From a virus, in IMG/VR virus record IMGVR_UViG_3300003323_000550, positions 1 to 64,000 of that record: DNA of 64,000 nt; one strand, written 5' to 3'. Numbering within the stretch: position 1 is the first letter of the stretch; the number at the start of each line of letters is the position of its first letter. Below are positions 45,230 to 53,205 of the stretch, one piece after another. A program made the position numbers and the translations under genes. Under the pieces are notes generated by a model that was given only the letters and a program-made list of their open reading frames with translations, made no database searches and was not told the origin of the DNA.

Positions 45230-45958
45230 TCAGGCAGTCGGCGGTACGGGCGGCGTCGGCGGCACCGGCGCGGGCTCGTTGGCGCCCGGAGGGGGGACGT
45301 TGGTGGTCTCGACCGGCTGACCGGCGGGCACGGTGAAGACGCCCGGATTGCTGTCGCCCTGCGACGTAGTGACCAGCACGACCAGATCGTTCGCCGCGGT
45401 GCCCTCGGGCACCGTCGCGGTCACATGCTCGGCGTCGGGCCCGGCAAAGACCGTCGCCGGAACGCCGCCGAAGCTGACGCCAGTGAGACCGTCGAGATCG
45501 CGGCCGGTGATGGTGACCTGGGTGCCCGCCGGACCGGACGCCGGTTCGACGCTGGTGATGTAGGGAGGCATCAGATCCTTGACCGGATCGGCGGGATTGA
45601 GCGGTTCGCCGTCGGCGCTGATCGCCGCAGTGATGTCGGCGAGGTCGGCGTGGAACTTCTGGTGCAGGTCATCGATCTTGGTCTGCACGTCGCCGGGGAT
45701 GGTGGGGTTGTTCTTGAGCGTGTTGAGCTCGGCCAGCAGGTCGCCGACCATATGGATCAACTTGGTGGTGCCGTCTTTCAGCGCGGCCTCATCGGCCTCG
45801 ATATCTTCGATTTTAGCCATGGTCACTCGTCCTTGGTTGAGAATCAGGTGGTCGTCGTGGGCAACAACCCCGAGCAACTGCAGCACGGCATCAAGTTTGA
45901 CTTCGATGCGATGGGCCTGAGCGCCGGAGGCCAATAGTCCGTAACTCTGCTGGGTCAT
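45230..45958 (-). CDS. IPT/TIG-domain protein with coiled coil
   Basis: 242 residues. Residues 132-212 form an IPT/TIG immunoglobulin-like domain (PPYITSVEPASGPAGTQVTITGRDLDGLTGVSFGGVPA...). The N-terminal half is helical, and a Pro-rich tail ends the chain. The start at 45958 overlaps the upstream stop (ATGA). An internal ATG at 45820 with AAGGA ten bases upstream would give a 196-residue form, so two products are possible. TIG domains are common on phage surface appendages, yet this gene sits at the end of the early operon. Confidence 0.65.
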   Translation of the reverse strand: MTQQSYGLLASGAQAHRIEVKLDAVLQLLGVVAHDDHLILNQGRVTMAKIEDIEADEAALKDGTTKLIHMVGDLLAELNTLKNNPTIPGDVQTKIDDLHQKFHADLADITAAISADGEPLNPADPVKDLMPPYITSVEPASGPAGTQVTITGRDLDGLTGVSFGGVPATVFAGPDAEHVTATVPEGTAANDLVVLVTTSQGDSNPGVFTVPAGQPVETTNVPPPGANEPAPVPPTPPVPPTA

Positions 45959-46218
45959 CGGGGGTTGCCTGTGTTGAAAGGGAACGACCCGATCTGCGTA
46001 GGGCTTGGGGGCGCGGTGATGACCGGATCGTTCCGTCTTTGGAGGCTGTCGGGAACTGCAGGGGGCGAGTCCTTCATTCCCGACGCAGATGCACTACCAC
46101 TGTCCCCCGTCACGGTCGAGTGCGGTTCCAGAAAAACCCCGACTTCATTCACATCTATCCCCTCGTGCGCGATGACGGACTGTAAGTAGAGCACGATGGC
46201 AAGGCTGGCCTTGGTCAT
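45955..46218 (-). CDS. Small hypothetical protein behind an RBS-burying hairpin
   Basis: 87 residues. A short hydrophobic N-terminus (MTKASLAIVLYLQSVIA) could be a weak signal or membrane segment; the rest is S/P/T-rich and probably disordered. The TGAGGGG ribosome site is the 3' arm of a perfect hairpin (46226-46252), so translation is likely regulated. Four-base overlap with the TIG gene. Confidence 0.5.
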   Translation of the reverse strand: MTKASLAIVLYLQSVIAHEGIDVNEVGVFLEPHSTVTGDSGSASASGMKDSPPAVPDSLQRRNDPVITAPPSPTQIGSFPFNTGNPR

Positions 46219-46252
46219 GAAAAATCCCCTCAGGTGAGTGGTTCCTGAGGGG
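46219..46252 (-). promoter_or_regulatory. Hairpin sequestering a ribosome binding site (terminator-like)
   Basis: On the - strand: CCCCTCAGG, a nine-base loop, CCTGAGGGG, then A, TTTTT, C and the ATG at 46218. The 9-bp stem is perfect and its 3' arm holds the Shine-Dalgarno sequence; the T run after the stem also fits an intrinsic terminator. It could therefore act as an attenuator, a translational switch, or both. Confidence 0.6.
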
Positions 46253-46299
46253 AAGTTTTGACGCTGAGACCTTTATGTCGGGTTAACGCCCGGCTGCGG

Positions 46300-46440
46300 T
46301 CAGAGGTTCAATTTTGCCGCGATGCGATCAAGGCGGCGGGTCAGCGGGCCGGTGACCAGTAGCCGCCGGAACAGGCAGGTGTCCCGCTGCTCCTGCTTTT
46401 TGCGCAGTTCCTCAAGAATTACGTTGGGTGTCGGCTTCAT
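46300..46440 (-). CDS. Small basic protein
   Basis: 46 residues (MKPTPNVILEELRKKQEQRD...RLDRIAAKLNL), highly basic and helical. AGGAGCAGG lies just upstream of the ATG. It overlaps the end of the preceding coiled-coil gene by 29 bases. DNA-binding is possible but unproven. The DNA between its stop and the hairpin at 46252 shows no further gene. Confidence 0.55.
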   Translation of the reverse strand: MKPTPNVILEELRKKQEQRDTCLFRRLLVTGPLTRRLDRIAAKLNL

Positions 46441-46906
46441 CGCCCTGCTCCTGCTTGTAGGCTGCATCCCGCGCAGCGTTATCGCGCTCAGCCTTCCGGT
46501 GGTCCCGCACGACCAGGGCGCCGGTCAGCATCTCCTTGGTCAGGGTCAGGTCGTCGATCCGCCGCAGAAGATCGGCCTGCTTGACAGCAAACTCCTCCTC
46601 GATCTTGGCGATCGCACGGTTCTTTTCCTGCTCGGCGCCGTTGAGTTCCGACTGCAGGGTGATGATGCCGGCCTCGTAGGCGGCGATCTTGATCTGGGTT
46701 TCGTTCGCCAACACGTCGGCATGGACGATATGCGGGGACATCGAGGTGTCCAAGTTCTTTTGCTCGAGCGTGGCCGGAACAGGGTCTGGTGCTGGCGGCG
46801 CGGCCGGAGGTGCCTCGGGCTCGGGCGCTGGTGAGTTGGCGATCTGCGTGATCTCCGGGACTTCGGTCCCCTCGGTAGATGCCTTGGCGGCGGTTCTTGT
46901 CGGCAT
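46412..46906 (-). CDS. Coiled-coil protein with Pro/Ala-rich N-terminus
   Basis: 164 residues. The first 50 are A/P/E-rich and disordered; residues 60-150 form a long helix with heptad pattern (LQSELNGAEQEKNRAIAKIEEEFAVKQADLLRRIDDL). GGAGACC precedes the ATG. Function unknown. Confidence 0.55.
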   Translation of the reverse strand: MPTRTAAKASTEGTEVPEITQIANSPAPEPEAPPAAPPAPDPVPATLEQKNLDTSMSPHIVHADVLANETQIKIAAYEAGIITLQSELNGAEQEKNRAIAKIEEEFAVKQADLLRRIDDLTLTKEMLTGALVVRDHRKAERDNAARDAAYKQEQGDEADTQRNS

Positions 46907-46923
46907 GATGGTCTCCTTTGGGA

Positions 46924-47550
46924 TTAGGCGTTCTCGTATCGAGCTCGCAGCCCATCATCGCGGGCGACGTTGATCTCCGACATGAGGGCATCCGAGCCGC
47001 CATTGTCGGGGTGGGCGTTGCGGGCTTTCTCTCGCCATGCGGCATTGATCTGGTCTGGCGTAGCGTGCTGCGAGACGCCGAGCACGTCCCACCACGCGCG
47101 CTTGGCGGCCGGCGCCGGAATGGCCACGAACCCTTCAAAGGCCCGTTCCATCATGGTGCCGCCCCCGAGGTCTTCGACACCTCGCAGATATTTCAGGACG
47201 AGCGCCAAGGCCCGCAGGTTTTCTTCGGCGCGGGTATGGCCATCCTGGGCCATGACCATCTGGCGACCTTTGAGCGTGAAGTAGATCGCCACGCCCTGAT
47301 CCTCCGGCGCACCGAGGTTCTTGGACGGAAGGCCGTATTGGGTCAGGCGAAAGTTGGTGCTCAGCACGACGTTGCTCGCGCCAGCGCGGTCGAGTTCAGC
47401 GAAAAGCTCATCTCGCGCCTCGGCGAAGCTCCAAGGGCGCTTGGCCTTCCCCTTTTCCTGTTTCCCCCAGCGCCGCCGCGATTCCTGATGCATGTGACGT
47501 GGGGTTCGCTTCCAACCTGGCGGCCATTGCAGTGGATAGGCTTCTGTCAT
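46924..47550 (-). CDS. J-domain protein (DnaJ-like co-chaperone)
   Basis: 208 residues. The C-terminal 57 residues form a J domain: AWWDVLGVSQHATPDQINAAWREKARNAHPDNGG with the invariant HPD at 180-182, which activates Hsp70 ATPase. The N-terminal 150 residues (YPLQWPPGWKRT...) form a separate conserved phage domain with beta strands. No zinc finger or G/F region is present. It probably recruits host DnaK to a phage complex; its neighbours are nucleases and a recombinase. Confidence 0.8.
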   Translation of the reverse strand: MTEAYPLQWPPGWKRTPRHMHQESRRRWGKQEKGKAKRPWSFAEARDELFAELDRAGASNVVLSTNFRLTQYGLPSKNLGAPEDQGVAIYFTLKGRQMVMAQDGHTRAEENLRALALVLKYLRGVEDLGGGTMMERAFEGFVAIPAPAAKRAWWDVLGVSQHATPDQINAAWREKARNAHPDNGGSDALMSEINVARDDGLRARYENA

Positions 47551-47996
47551 TTCGGTGCCCTCTGCTGGATCTTACGGCTGCCTTTCGGCGGCCAGTTCGG
47601 TTTGGATTGGATCGGGGTGCGCTCCTCTTTGGGCTTGCGCACGATGCGGCTGCGATGGGTGGCCTTCGGACGGTCGCCGACGATCACCAGCACCTTGGCC
47701 TCGATGCGGCCCTCCAAGGTGCGCTGCAACGCCCGCAGTGAGTAGAACAGCCAGTCGGTTTCGGTGATGTAGGTGCCGTCGTCCATCTTGGCGCGGCGGT
47801 CCATCACATTGTGGCAGGAAAAGCACCCATCGGCGACGCTGATGTCGCTGGCCTTCTGAGCGCCGCCGGTATGGTCATCGCGGATGTGGCAGGGCACGGT
47901 GGTATCGGTGCCGCCTTGGCAGATGCCGGGGATCTGGAACTTGCAGGTCTGGCCCCGCGAAGCATCGAGGTAGCGCTGGCTTGTGATGCGGCTCAC
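47547..47996 (-). CDS. DUF1364 / Ref-like nuclease
   Basis: 149 residues from GTG 47996, which overlaps the upstream stop. RGQTCKFQIPGICQGGTDTTVPCHIRD...DGCFSCHNVMDRRAKM shows the Cys/His pattern of the DUF1364 family, related to the phage P1 Ref HNH-type nuclease that acts with RecA. The C-terminus is basic. It fits a recombination/processing role beside the RecT-like gene. Confidence 0.7.
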   Translation of the reverse strand: MSRITSQRYLDASRGQTCKFQIPGICQGGTDTTVPCHIRDDHTGGAQKASDISVADGCFSCHNVMDRRAKMDDGTYITETDWLFYSLRALQRTLEGRIEAKVLVIVGDRPKATHRSRIVRKPKEERTPIQSKPNWPPKGSRKIQQRAPK

Positions 47997-48196
47997 TCGA
48001 TCACCTTCGGCGCGATCTTCTCCCGCGGCCAATTGCTCTCGCCCGGCAGCAGCCGGTACGGCGCGACCAGAACTGGCAATTTTGGCTGCGGTCGGTCGCT
48101 CGGGTCATCCCGCGAGATCATCGCCGCGAGCGTCAGGGTGTCATAATCCTCGGCGCGGATGGCATGGGTGAGTTTGTTCCGGTGTCCGACGTTCAT
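47993..48196 (-). CDS. Small hypothetical protein
   Basis: 67 residues from ATG 48196, overlapping neighbours at both ends by four bases. Sequence MNVGHRNKLTHAIRAEDYDTLTLAAMISRDDPSD... is partly helical with a Pro-rich second half. Unknown. Confidence 0.5.
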   Translation of the reverse strand: MNVGHRNKLTHAIRAEDYDTLTLAAMISRDDPSDRPQPKLPVLVAPYRLLPGESNWPREKIAPKVIE

Positions 48197-48657
48197 CTGT
48201 TCCCCATGTGCTGCTGATCGGCGTAGTCCTGCCACGGCTCCATGCCGAAGGCCGCGAGGCAGTAAGTGCGCGTCTGCTCGAGGCAATCGCGGAGCTCATC
48301 GAGCGCCATTACGTCCATGGCCATGCTCTGGACCTCGAGCTTGTAGGTGCCGTCCCGGCGGTAGACCGGTTCGGCAAAGCCGATGGCGCGCAGGATATGG
48401 CGGCGAAGGTGATTGGGCGTCGGCCACTTCCGGCCGTAGCCGCAATCCGGGCGATCATCGAAGATGCGCTTGATGCCGACCATGTAGAACGCCAGCACAC
48501 GCCGATGCTCCTCCTGAGCGCCGTCGACGTCCTCGGGCCGGACGTGGAAGACCCGACCGACCGGCAGCGTCAGGATTTGCTCCTGCGCATACTGGTCGAC
48601 CGGCACCAGGCGGCCCATGTCCGAGCGGACGGCGATCGGCGGGGTTTCGTCTTTCAC
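48193..48657 (-). CDS. Conserved phage hypothetical protein (recombination operon)
   Basis: 154 residues with a conserved-looking core (VGRVFHVRPEDVDGAQEEHRRVLAFYMVGIKRIFDD...HILRAIGFAEPVY). It loosely resembles DUF1367-type phage proteins that occur beside ninB/recombination genes; the match is by eye. Role unknown. Confidence 0.5.
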   Translation of the reverse strand: MKDETPPIAVRSDMGRLVPVDQYAQEQILTLPVGRVFHVRPEDVDGAQEEHRRVLAFYMVGIKRIFDDRPDCGYGRKWPTPNHLRRHILRAIGFAEPVYRRDGTYKLEVQSMAMDVMALDELRDCLEQTRTYCLAAFGMEPWQDYADQQHMGNR

Positions 48658-48881
48658 GGCTTCCCTGCGTAGCTGATGCGCTTGAACGGCTTGCGCAGTC
48701 GGCCGCCGATGGCCTCGCGCAGGCGCTGCCGGGCCAGATGCTCAGACGGCAATGTGATGCCGATGCGGCCGACGATACTGCGCACCGTGTTCGTGGGAAT
48801 GCCAGTGGCGCTGGAGATCGCGCCAGCGGTCCATTCCGGATGGGCGATGTGAGCGTCGAGGATGGCCTGCTTGTCGTTCAT
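48654..48881 (-). CDS. Small helix-turn-helix protein
   Basis: 75 residues. ILDAHIAHPEWTAGAISSATGIPTNTVRSIVGRIGI is a canonical HTH segment (about residues 7-42) followed by a basic tail (RQRLREAIGGRLRKPFKRI). Likely a DNA-binding regulator or adaptor. Confidence 0.65.
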   Translation of the reverse strand: MNDKQAILDAHIAHPEWTAGAISSATGIPTNTVRSIVGRIGITLPSEHLARQRLREAIGGRLRKPFKRISYAGKP

Positions 48882-49417
48882 AGCCAGCCGTCCCCGTCGA
48901 CGTCACCGTGGTAGGGGCGGCCAGTGACGTCGGACAGCACCTCGCCATCAGATGGCGGCGCCCAGTTCCAGAACCCCTGCGCTCCCTTGATCGGCACCGG
49001 GATGCCGAACCGCTTCACGTCCCGCATCGGCCAGCCGAAGACCTGATGATCGATGCGGTCGCTGTCGCCCTTGAAGTCTTTGCCATAGGCTTGGCGCACG
49101 GCCTCGGCCGCAGGCACGGGCTGACCGATGACGGCAGTGCCCAGCATCGAGGACAGCGGGATGCGCTCAGGGTGCGCCTGCATGTCGAGCAGCAGGTCCA
49201 GCGCCTCGGGTTTCAGGGCTGTGCCCCAGCCCTGTTCGAGCCGCATGGCGGCGATCAGTTCATCGATCTCGGCCGGCTTGACCTTGCGAGCGCCGGCATG
49301 GATGCCGATGCGCTGGTCCCATATCCATTTCGGCGCGGGCCAGCGGCGGAACTCGAACGGCTTGACCTCATAGACGACCAGCGTCGCCCATGGCTGCCAG
49401 AGGGTGAGGGCCTTCAT
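48878..49417 (-). CDS. ASCH-domain protein
   Basis: 179 residues from ATG 49417, overlapping the RecT-like gene. The N-terminus KALTLWQPWATLVVYEVKPFEFRRW is the ASCH signature (RNA/modified-base-binding PUA-like fold), followed by RIGIHAGARKV. Phage ASCH proteins are thought to bind RNA or act on modified nucleosides; the exact role here is unknown. Confidence 0.7.
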   Translation of the reverse strand: MKALTLWQPWATLVVYEVKPFEFRRWPAPKWIWDQRIGIHAGARKVKPAEIDELIAAMRLEQGWGTALKPEALDLLLDMQAHPERIPLSSMLGTAVIGQPVPAAEAVRQAYGKDFKGDSDRIDHQVFGWPMRDVKRFGIPVPIKGAQGFWNWAPPSDGEVLSDVTGRPYHGDVDGDGWL

Positions 49418-50709
49418 TCCGGCACCTGCGGCAGGCTGTCGAGTAGATTGCCCTGTCCCTGCTCGGCTTCGGCGACGGCCCGGTTGAGGCCATCGATCCG
49501 GTTGAGGTGCCTGGCCTTGAGTTCTGCGGCCCACGCCAGAGCCTCAGGCTTTCCGGCCAGTTGCTCCTCGACCTTGGCATCATCCCACGCATTGAGAAAA
49601 TCCAGGTCGGTCTCGTAGGGCGCCATCTCCTCATCGAGACGGGTGAAATAGGCGTCCATGTCCGGCGCCGGCGACGTATTGGTCATCGGCTCGCCGGTCG
49701 CTGGGTGGCGCACGTCGCTTTCATCGTGGCTGAAATCGTCCGCCGCCTCGGCCGCCGAGTTGCTGTTTTGCGCAACTTCGCTATTCGGCTGTTCCGCTTC
49801 ACTTTTCCCGCCTTCTGGAAGGTCGGATTTCGGAAGTGGCTCATCCTCCGGCACCTCCGGCAGGATCTCGGACGGACGCAAGTCGGCAGGACGTGACGAC
49901 GTCGGCGTGACGTCGACCATGCCGCTGATCTCGCGCGCCTCCCAATCATCGGTGATGCCACCGAGCACGTCGCCGAACAGTTCGCGTAGGCAGAAGCCCG
50001 CCGCACGCCAGCCGAGCATGCGTTCCGGGTAGCGCCACCACGGCGAGTCGTTCGGCACCTGCTCGCGCTTGCTGGTGCGGTTGCCCTTCGGACCGCTCCA
50101 GACGTCTTTCCACACCAGCGCATCGGTCTGCCAGAGACCGGCGCGCTTGGCTTGGGCGACGGTGAAGATCACCACCTTGGACTCGCCGCTGTCGACCCGC
50201 TCGGCGTCGCAGTAGCCGCCCGTGCGCTCATCGATCGGCAATGCAAGGAACTCCTCGCGGATGGATGCTAGGTCTGCCGCCAGTGCCTCGGGCGTTTCGC
50301 CATAGGGCTCGCGCAGTTTTCCCGCCCGGATGAACAGGCGGAAATCGGTGCCCGACGTGTATTCGACCCGCAGCTTTTTGGCCCGGCCACTGCGGCGAAC
50401 CACGTTGATGAGGCCATCGCCGTAGAGTGCCGGCCGCCCGTTGATCGCGGTGAAGCTGCGCAGCGACACCATCGGAGGAAGACCGAGTTCGGCGCCCGCC
50501 ATGATGACGATCGCCACGGCGCTGGTGGCGCGGGTCACGTCAGCGGGAGTATCGAGCCTGCCGGTCAGCGCGTATGGCGCGAGGCCGGATTTCACGACGC
50601 CACTCGATACGCGGAAGATTTCCTCCACGGTCTGGGGGACCACGGCCACTACTTGGCCGCCAGCAGGCATCACCTGCGGCAGCGCTGTCTTCTGCACGGT
50701 CTCGGTCAA
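49414..50709 (-). CDS. RecT-like single-strand annealing protein
   Basis: 431 residues. The core at about 30-270 has the pattern of phage RecT-type annealing proteins: AIVIMAGAELGLPPMVSLRSFTAINGRPALYGDGLINVV..., then VVIFTVAQAKRAGLW...SPWWRYPERMLGWRAAGFCLRELFGDVLGGI. The C-terminal 150 residues are acidic and disordered. It would pair strands during recombination-dependent replication. No lambda-type exonuclease is recognised beside it. Confidence 0.78.
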   Translation of the reverse strand: MTETVQKTALPQVMPAGGQVVAVVPQTVEEIFRVSSGVVKSGLAPYALTGRLDTPADVTRATSAVAIVIMAGAELGLPPMVSLRSFTAINGRPALYGDGLINVVRRSGRAKKLRVEYTSGTDFRLFIRAGKLREPYGETPEALAADLASIREEFLALPIDERTGGYCDAERVDSGESKVVIFTVAQAKRAGLWQTDALVWKDVWSGPKGNRTSKREQVPNDSPWWRYPERMLGWRAAGFCLRELFGDVLGGITDDWEAREISGMVDVTPTSSRPADLRPSEILPEVPEDEPLPKSDLPEGGKSEAEQPNSEVAQNSNSAAEAADDFSHDESDVRHPATGEPMTNTSPAPDMDAYFTRLDEEMAPYETDLDFLNAWDDAKVEEQLAGKPEALAWAAELKARHLNRIDGLNRAVAEAEQGQGNLLDSLPQVPE

Positions 50710-50939
50710 TTCAGCCTCCGGTGGTTGCGGTAGTCGCGCACGATGTCGGCGCAGTTCTCATAGCTCATGGCCTGCAGGTCCGAGATCGCCTTGTCGGTCT
50801 CGGTGGTGTCGTGCTTTTCGGACGAACCGCGGATGCCATCGATCAGCCAGCGCATCATTGCCTCGGCATTTTCCAGTGCCTCGGCATCGGTCATCGGATC
50901 ACTGGGAGATTTGCCGGAGAAAGGCTCTCGGTCCGTCAC
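50706..50939 (-). CDS. Small hypothetical acidic protein
   Basis: 77 residues, helical, with DAEALENAEAMMRWLIDGI and a basic end (DYRNHRRLN). Overlaps the genes on both sides by four bases. Unknown; possibly a partner of the RecT-like protein. Confidence 0.5.
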   Translation of the reverse strand: MTDREPFSGKSPSDPMTDAEALENAEAMMRWLIDGIRGSSEKHDTTETDKAISDLQAMSYENCADIVRDYRNHRRLN

Positions 50940-51997
50940 TGCAACTGCTCCTCAACGATGACGCCGGGAAGCACTATGCCGCCCTTGAGCGCCTTGTCGG
51001 CGCGGCCTTGGAAATAGGCGATGACGTCGGCATCGGCGCCGCCCTCGCCGAACACCAGCGCGTTGACCAGCTTGGGCAGGTCATCGATCTTGGCGACCTT
51101 CACCTTGCGCAAGCCCTGCGCGCGACCGTGGGCGGTGCCGACCGTGGCGCGCTTGGTCTCCACCACCGGCTCGGCGATGGGCGTGCGGTCGGGCTCCATG
51201 CCCATCTGCTCGGCCTGCTCGTTGACCTTGGCCTGCTTGTCCTCGGCCTCCTTGCGCAGCCTATCGCGCTCGTCGGCGGCCTCCTTGTCGAGTCGCGCCT
51301 GCTCCTTGCGCAGCCATGACTTCTGGCGCGCGGTGCCGTCTCGGTAGGCGTTGCCGCCGGGCTCTCCGATTGCCTTCCAGCGCGCATCGACGTCGCGACC
51401 GCCCTGCAAAAATGGCTCTTTCTCGCGGATCCTCTCGGTCTCGGCGAGTTGCAGCAGCCGCCGCATCTTGTCGAGCCGGCCGGCCAGCACCTCGGCCTCA
51501 TCCTTGTTGGTCGGTTCCTTGGTGCCCGCGATGAGTTCGGCCAGGTTCTTGATCTGGTCGGCCAGCGATTCCTCGACCGGCGGATTGTTGCCGCCCGAGG
51601 TGGTGTCGATCCCAAGCTTTTCATCGGCCGACATTTCGCGCGCCGGCTTGTTGTCGCTCGGCCAGCGGCCGGTCTTGAGCGCCGCGGCATAGTCCTCGCG
51701 CGTCACCGCGACGCAGTGCAGCCAGCCGGTCTGGATGAAGCGGTTCCAGTCCTCGGCGTTGGTGACCGTGTCCTTGGGACGGTAACTGCCCTCCTGCCAG
51801 ACCGTCGCCTCGAGCGGGTTGCCTTCGGCATCCTTGTCGGTGAAAATCATCACCGGCATATCTGGTTTCGTGCGCGCGGCCTCGCGGCGCCAGTAGCCGG
51901 TGATCTGCAGCCGGTCGGTCGGGCGCCTGTCGCGGTCCGCCTCCGGCGTCGAGAATTTGAGCTCGGCCTTGTAAAGGGTCCACGACACCTGAGGCAT
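50936..51997 (-). CDS. First gene of leftward operon: coiled-coil protein
   Basis: 353 residues from ATG 51997 (GGAGAACG upstream). N-terminal 110 residues appear folded (PDMPVMIFTDKDAEGNPLEATVWQEGSYRPKD). Residues 150-270 form a long charged coiled coil (DQIKNLAELIAGTKEP...EKEPFLQGGRDVDARWKAIGE...). The central E-P-F-L-x-x-x-R-D-V-D-A-R-W motif recurs in phage proteins encoded near recombinases. The exact role is unknown. Confidence 0.65.
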   Translation of the reverse strand: MPQVSWTLYKAELKFSTPEADRDRRPTDRLQITGYWRREAARTKPDMPVMIFTDKDAEGNPLEATVWQEGSYRPKDTVTNAEDWNRFIQTGWLHCVAVTREDYAAALKTGRWPSDNKPAREMSADEKLGIDTTSGGNNPPVEESLADQIKNLAELIAGTKEPTNKDEAEVLAGRLDKMRRLLQLAETERIREKEPFLQGGRDVDARWKAIGEPGGNAYRDGTARQKSWLRKEQARLDKEAADERDRLRKEAEDKQAKVNEQAEQMGMEPDRTPIAEPVVETKRATVGTAHGRAQGLRKVKVAKIDDLPKLVNALVFGEGGADADVIAYFQGRADKALKGGIVLPGVIVEEQLQ

Positions 51998-52021
51998 CTG
52001 TTCGTTCTCCAAAACGCGTTG

Positions 52022-52050
52022 TTGAAAATCGTTACGCTTCGTCGTATAGG
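52022..52050 (+). promoter_or_regulatory. Sigma-70-type promoter of rightward operon
   Basis: TTGAAA, 17 bases, TATAGG: 5/6 and 4/6 matches to consensus with ideal spacing, 33 bases before the ATG at 52084. On the other strand TTGACG (52057-52052) may serve the leftward operon. CGTTAC at 52030 and GTAACG at 52075 form an inverted pair that could be an operator for the adjacent repressor. Confidence 0.6.
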
Positions 52051-52083
52051 TCGTCAACAAGATTTTACGGAGACGTAACGGCA

Positions 52084-52251
52084 ATGCCAGACGAAATCGC
52101 ACCAGAAGACATGGCCGTCACCCAGATCGAACTCTCCAAAGACCTGCGCGACCGCATCATGGCGCAGGCGAAAGCCGACCGCCGAACGATCCGGCCCGAG
52201 ATGGTGGTGCTGCTGGAGGAAGCCGTGACGGCCAGGGAGCGGCGGAAGTGA
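52084..52251 (+). CDS. Arc-like ribbon-helix-helix repressor 1
   Basis: 55 residues. AVTQIELSKDLRDRIMAQAKADRRTIRPEMVVLLEEAV has the beta-strand (VTQIEL), helix A, turn, helix B order of Arc/MetJ-type repressors, which dimerise and insert the strand into the DNA major groove. It is the first gene after the divergent promoter region, the usual place for an autoregulated early repressor. Overlaps the next gene by four bases. Confidence 0.72.
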   Translation: MPDEIAPEDMAVTQIELSKDLRDRIMAQAKADRRTIRPEMVVLLEEAVTARERRK

Positions 52252-52682
52252 TCTCCGACCTCGACCGCGCCATCCTGACCGATCCGTGGCCCTACCGGTT
52301 CACCTACATCGAGTATGAGGAGGCCCGGCGCCGGAATGGTCTGGGCGTCGGCCTGCGCGGCCCGCTCACGCGACCGGAGGATCGAACACTGGCGCAGGTC
52401 CGATTCGACGGCGCTGTCGAGCGTGCCACTACGCCGACGATCACTGAATTGTTCCCAGCGCCGCCGCTGCGCGACGACATGCGGCCGATGAGCACGGCCC
52501 CGCGCGACGGCACCCACATCACGGTTCGCCGGAAGCCGCATCCGAATATGCGCCATCACATCGGGATCGTTTACTGGGTGGCCAGAACGATCTCGCGCGG
52601 GTTCTGGTCCGGCTTTTCCGCCGGCAATTCGATCTACGGCCAAGATGATGATTTCATCGGCTGGTGGGATGAAGAAAAGTGA
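52248..52682 (+). CDS. Hypothetical protein with DUF551-like C-terminus
   Basis: 144 residues from GTG 52248. The first half is helical; the second half begins MSTAPRDGTHITV and ends with a W-x-x-W pattern (FIGWWDEEK), resembling DUF551-type phage proteins. Role unknown. Confidence 0.55.
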   Translation: MISDLDRAILTDPWPYRFTYIEYEEARRRNGLGVGLRGPLTRPEDRTLAQVRFDGAVERATTPTITELFPAPPLRDDMRPMSTAPRDGTHITVRRKPHPNMRHHIGIVYWVARTISRGFWSGFSAGNSIYGQDDDFIGWWDEEK

Positions 52683-52870
52683 CCTCCGGCCTCACCAAGC
52701 CCCAGAAGCTGATGCTCAAGCGCCTCGTGGAAGACGGCCCGTTCACGCCGACGCGCGCCGAGTGGGTGACGTTCCGCGGCCTCGAGGCCATGAAACTGGC
52801 CGCCAAGGTGGAGTTCACGATCATCGCCACCGATATGGGGCGGCTGAAATTTCATGGAGACAATGCCTGA
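52679..52870 (+). CDS. Small hypothetical protein, winged-helix-like
   Basis: 63 residues from GTG 52679 (GTGA overlap). TKPQKLMLKRLVEDGPFTPTRAEWVTFRGLEAMKLA suggests a compact helical/winged fold. Unknown. Confidence 0.5.
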   Translation: MTSGLTKPQKLMLKRLVEDGPFTPTRAEWVTFRGLEAMKLAAKVEFTIIATDMGRLKFHGDNA

Positions 52871-53205
52871 TGGGCATGTACGACATGGACGGCTACTGGG
52901 ACGTCGAGACCGACGACAACCCCTATGACGACCCGCCCGAACCGAAGTCCCGCCAGCGCAAGCCGCTGATCCGCGGCGGCGCGGGAAAGCGCAAGGGCAA
53001 GAGCCCGCGCCAATACACCCGCAATTATCGGCGGACGCCCTCGCTCGGCTGGGGCGTCACCGTGATGCGCGATTGGGATTATGCCTGGTATCGGCTCGTC
53101 GTTCCTCAGTTCCGCGACAAGCCCATCGACGTCCGCAAGCTCTGGCACAAAAAGGTGCATCATGATCGCCGTGGCCGTCACCTGCGCCCACCGGTGGTAT
53201 TCTGA
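52870..53205 (+). CDS. Hypothetical basic protein
   Basis: 111 residues from ATG 52870, overlapping the upstream stop by one base. Acidic N-terminus (MDGYWDVETDDNPYDD), then a long basic middle and end (KSRQRKPLIRGGAGKRKGKS..., HHDRRGRHLR). Nucleic-acid binding is plausible. Family unknown. Confidence 0.5.
   Translation: MGMYDMDGYWDVETDDNPYDDPPEPKSRQRKPLIRGGAGKRKGKSPRQYTRNYRRTPSLGWGVTVMRDWDYAWYRLVVPQFRDKPIDVRKLWHKKVHHDRRGRHLRPPVVF

Noticed and set aside
45230-51997. Lambda-like exonuclease partner for the RecT-like protein
   Set aside because: None of the neighbours shows the YqaJ/lambda exonuclease motif set; the only PD-(D/E)xK nuclease is the VRR-NUC protein in the other operon.
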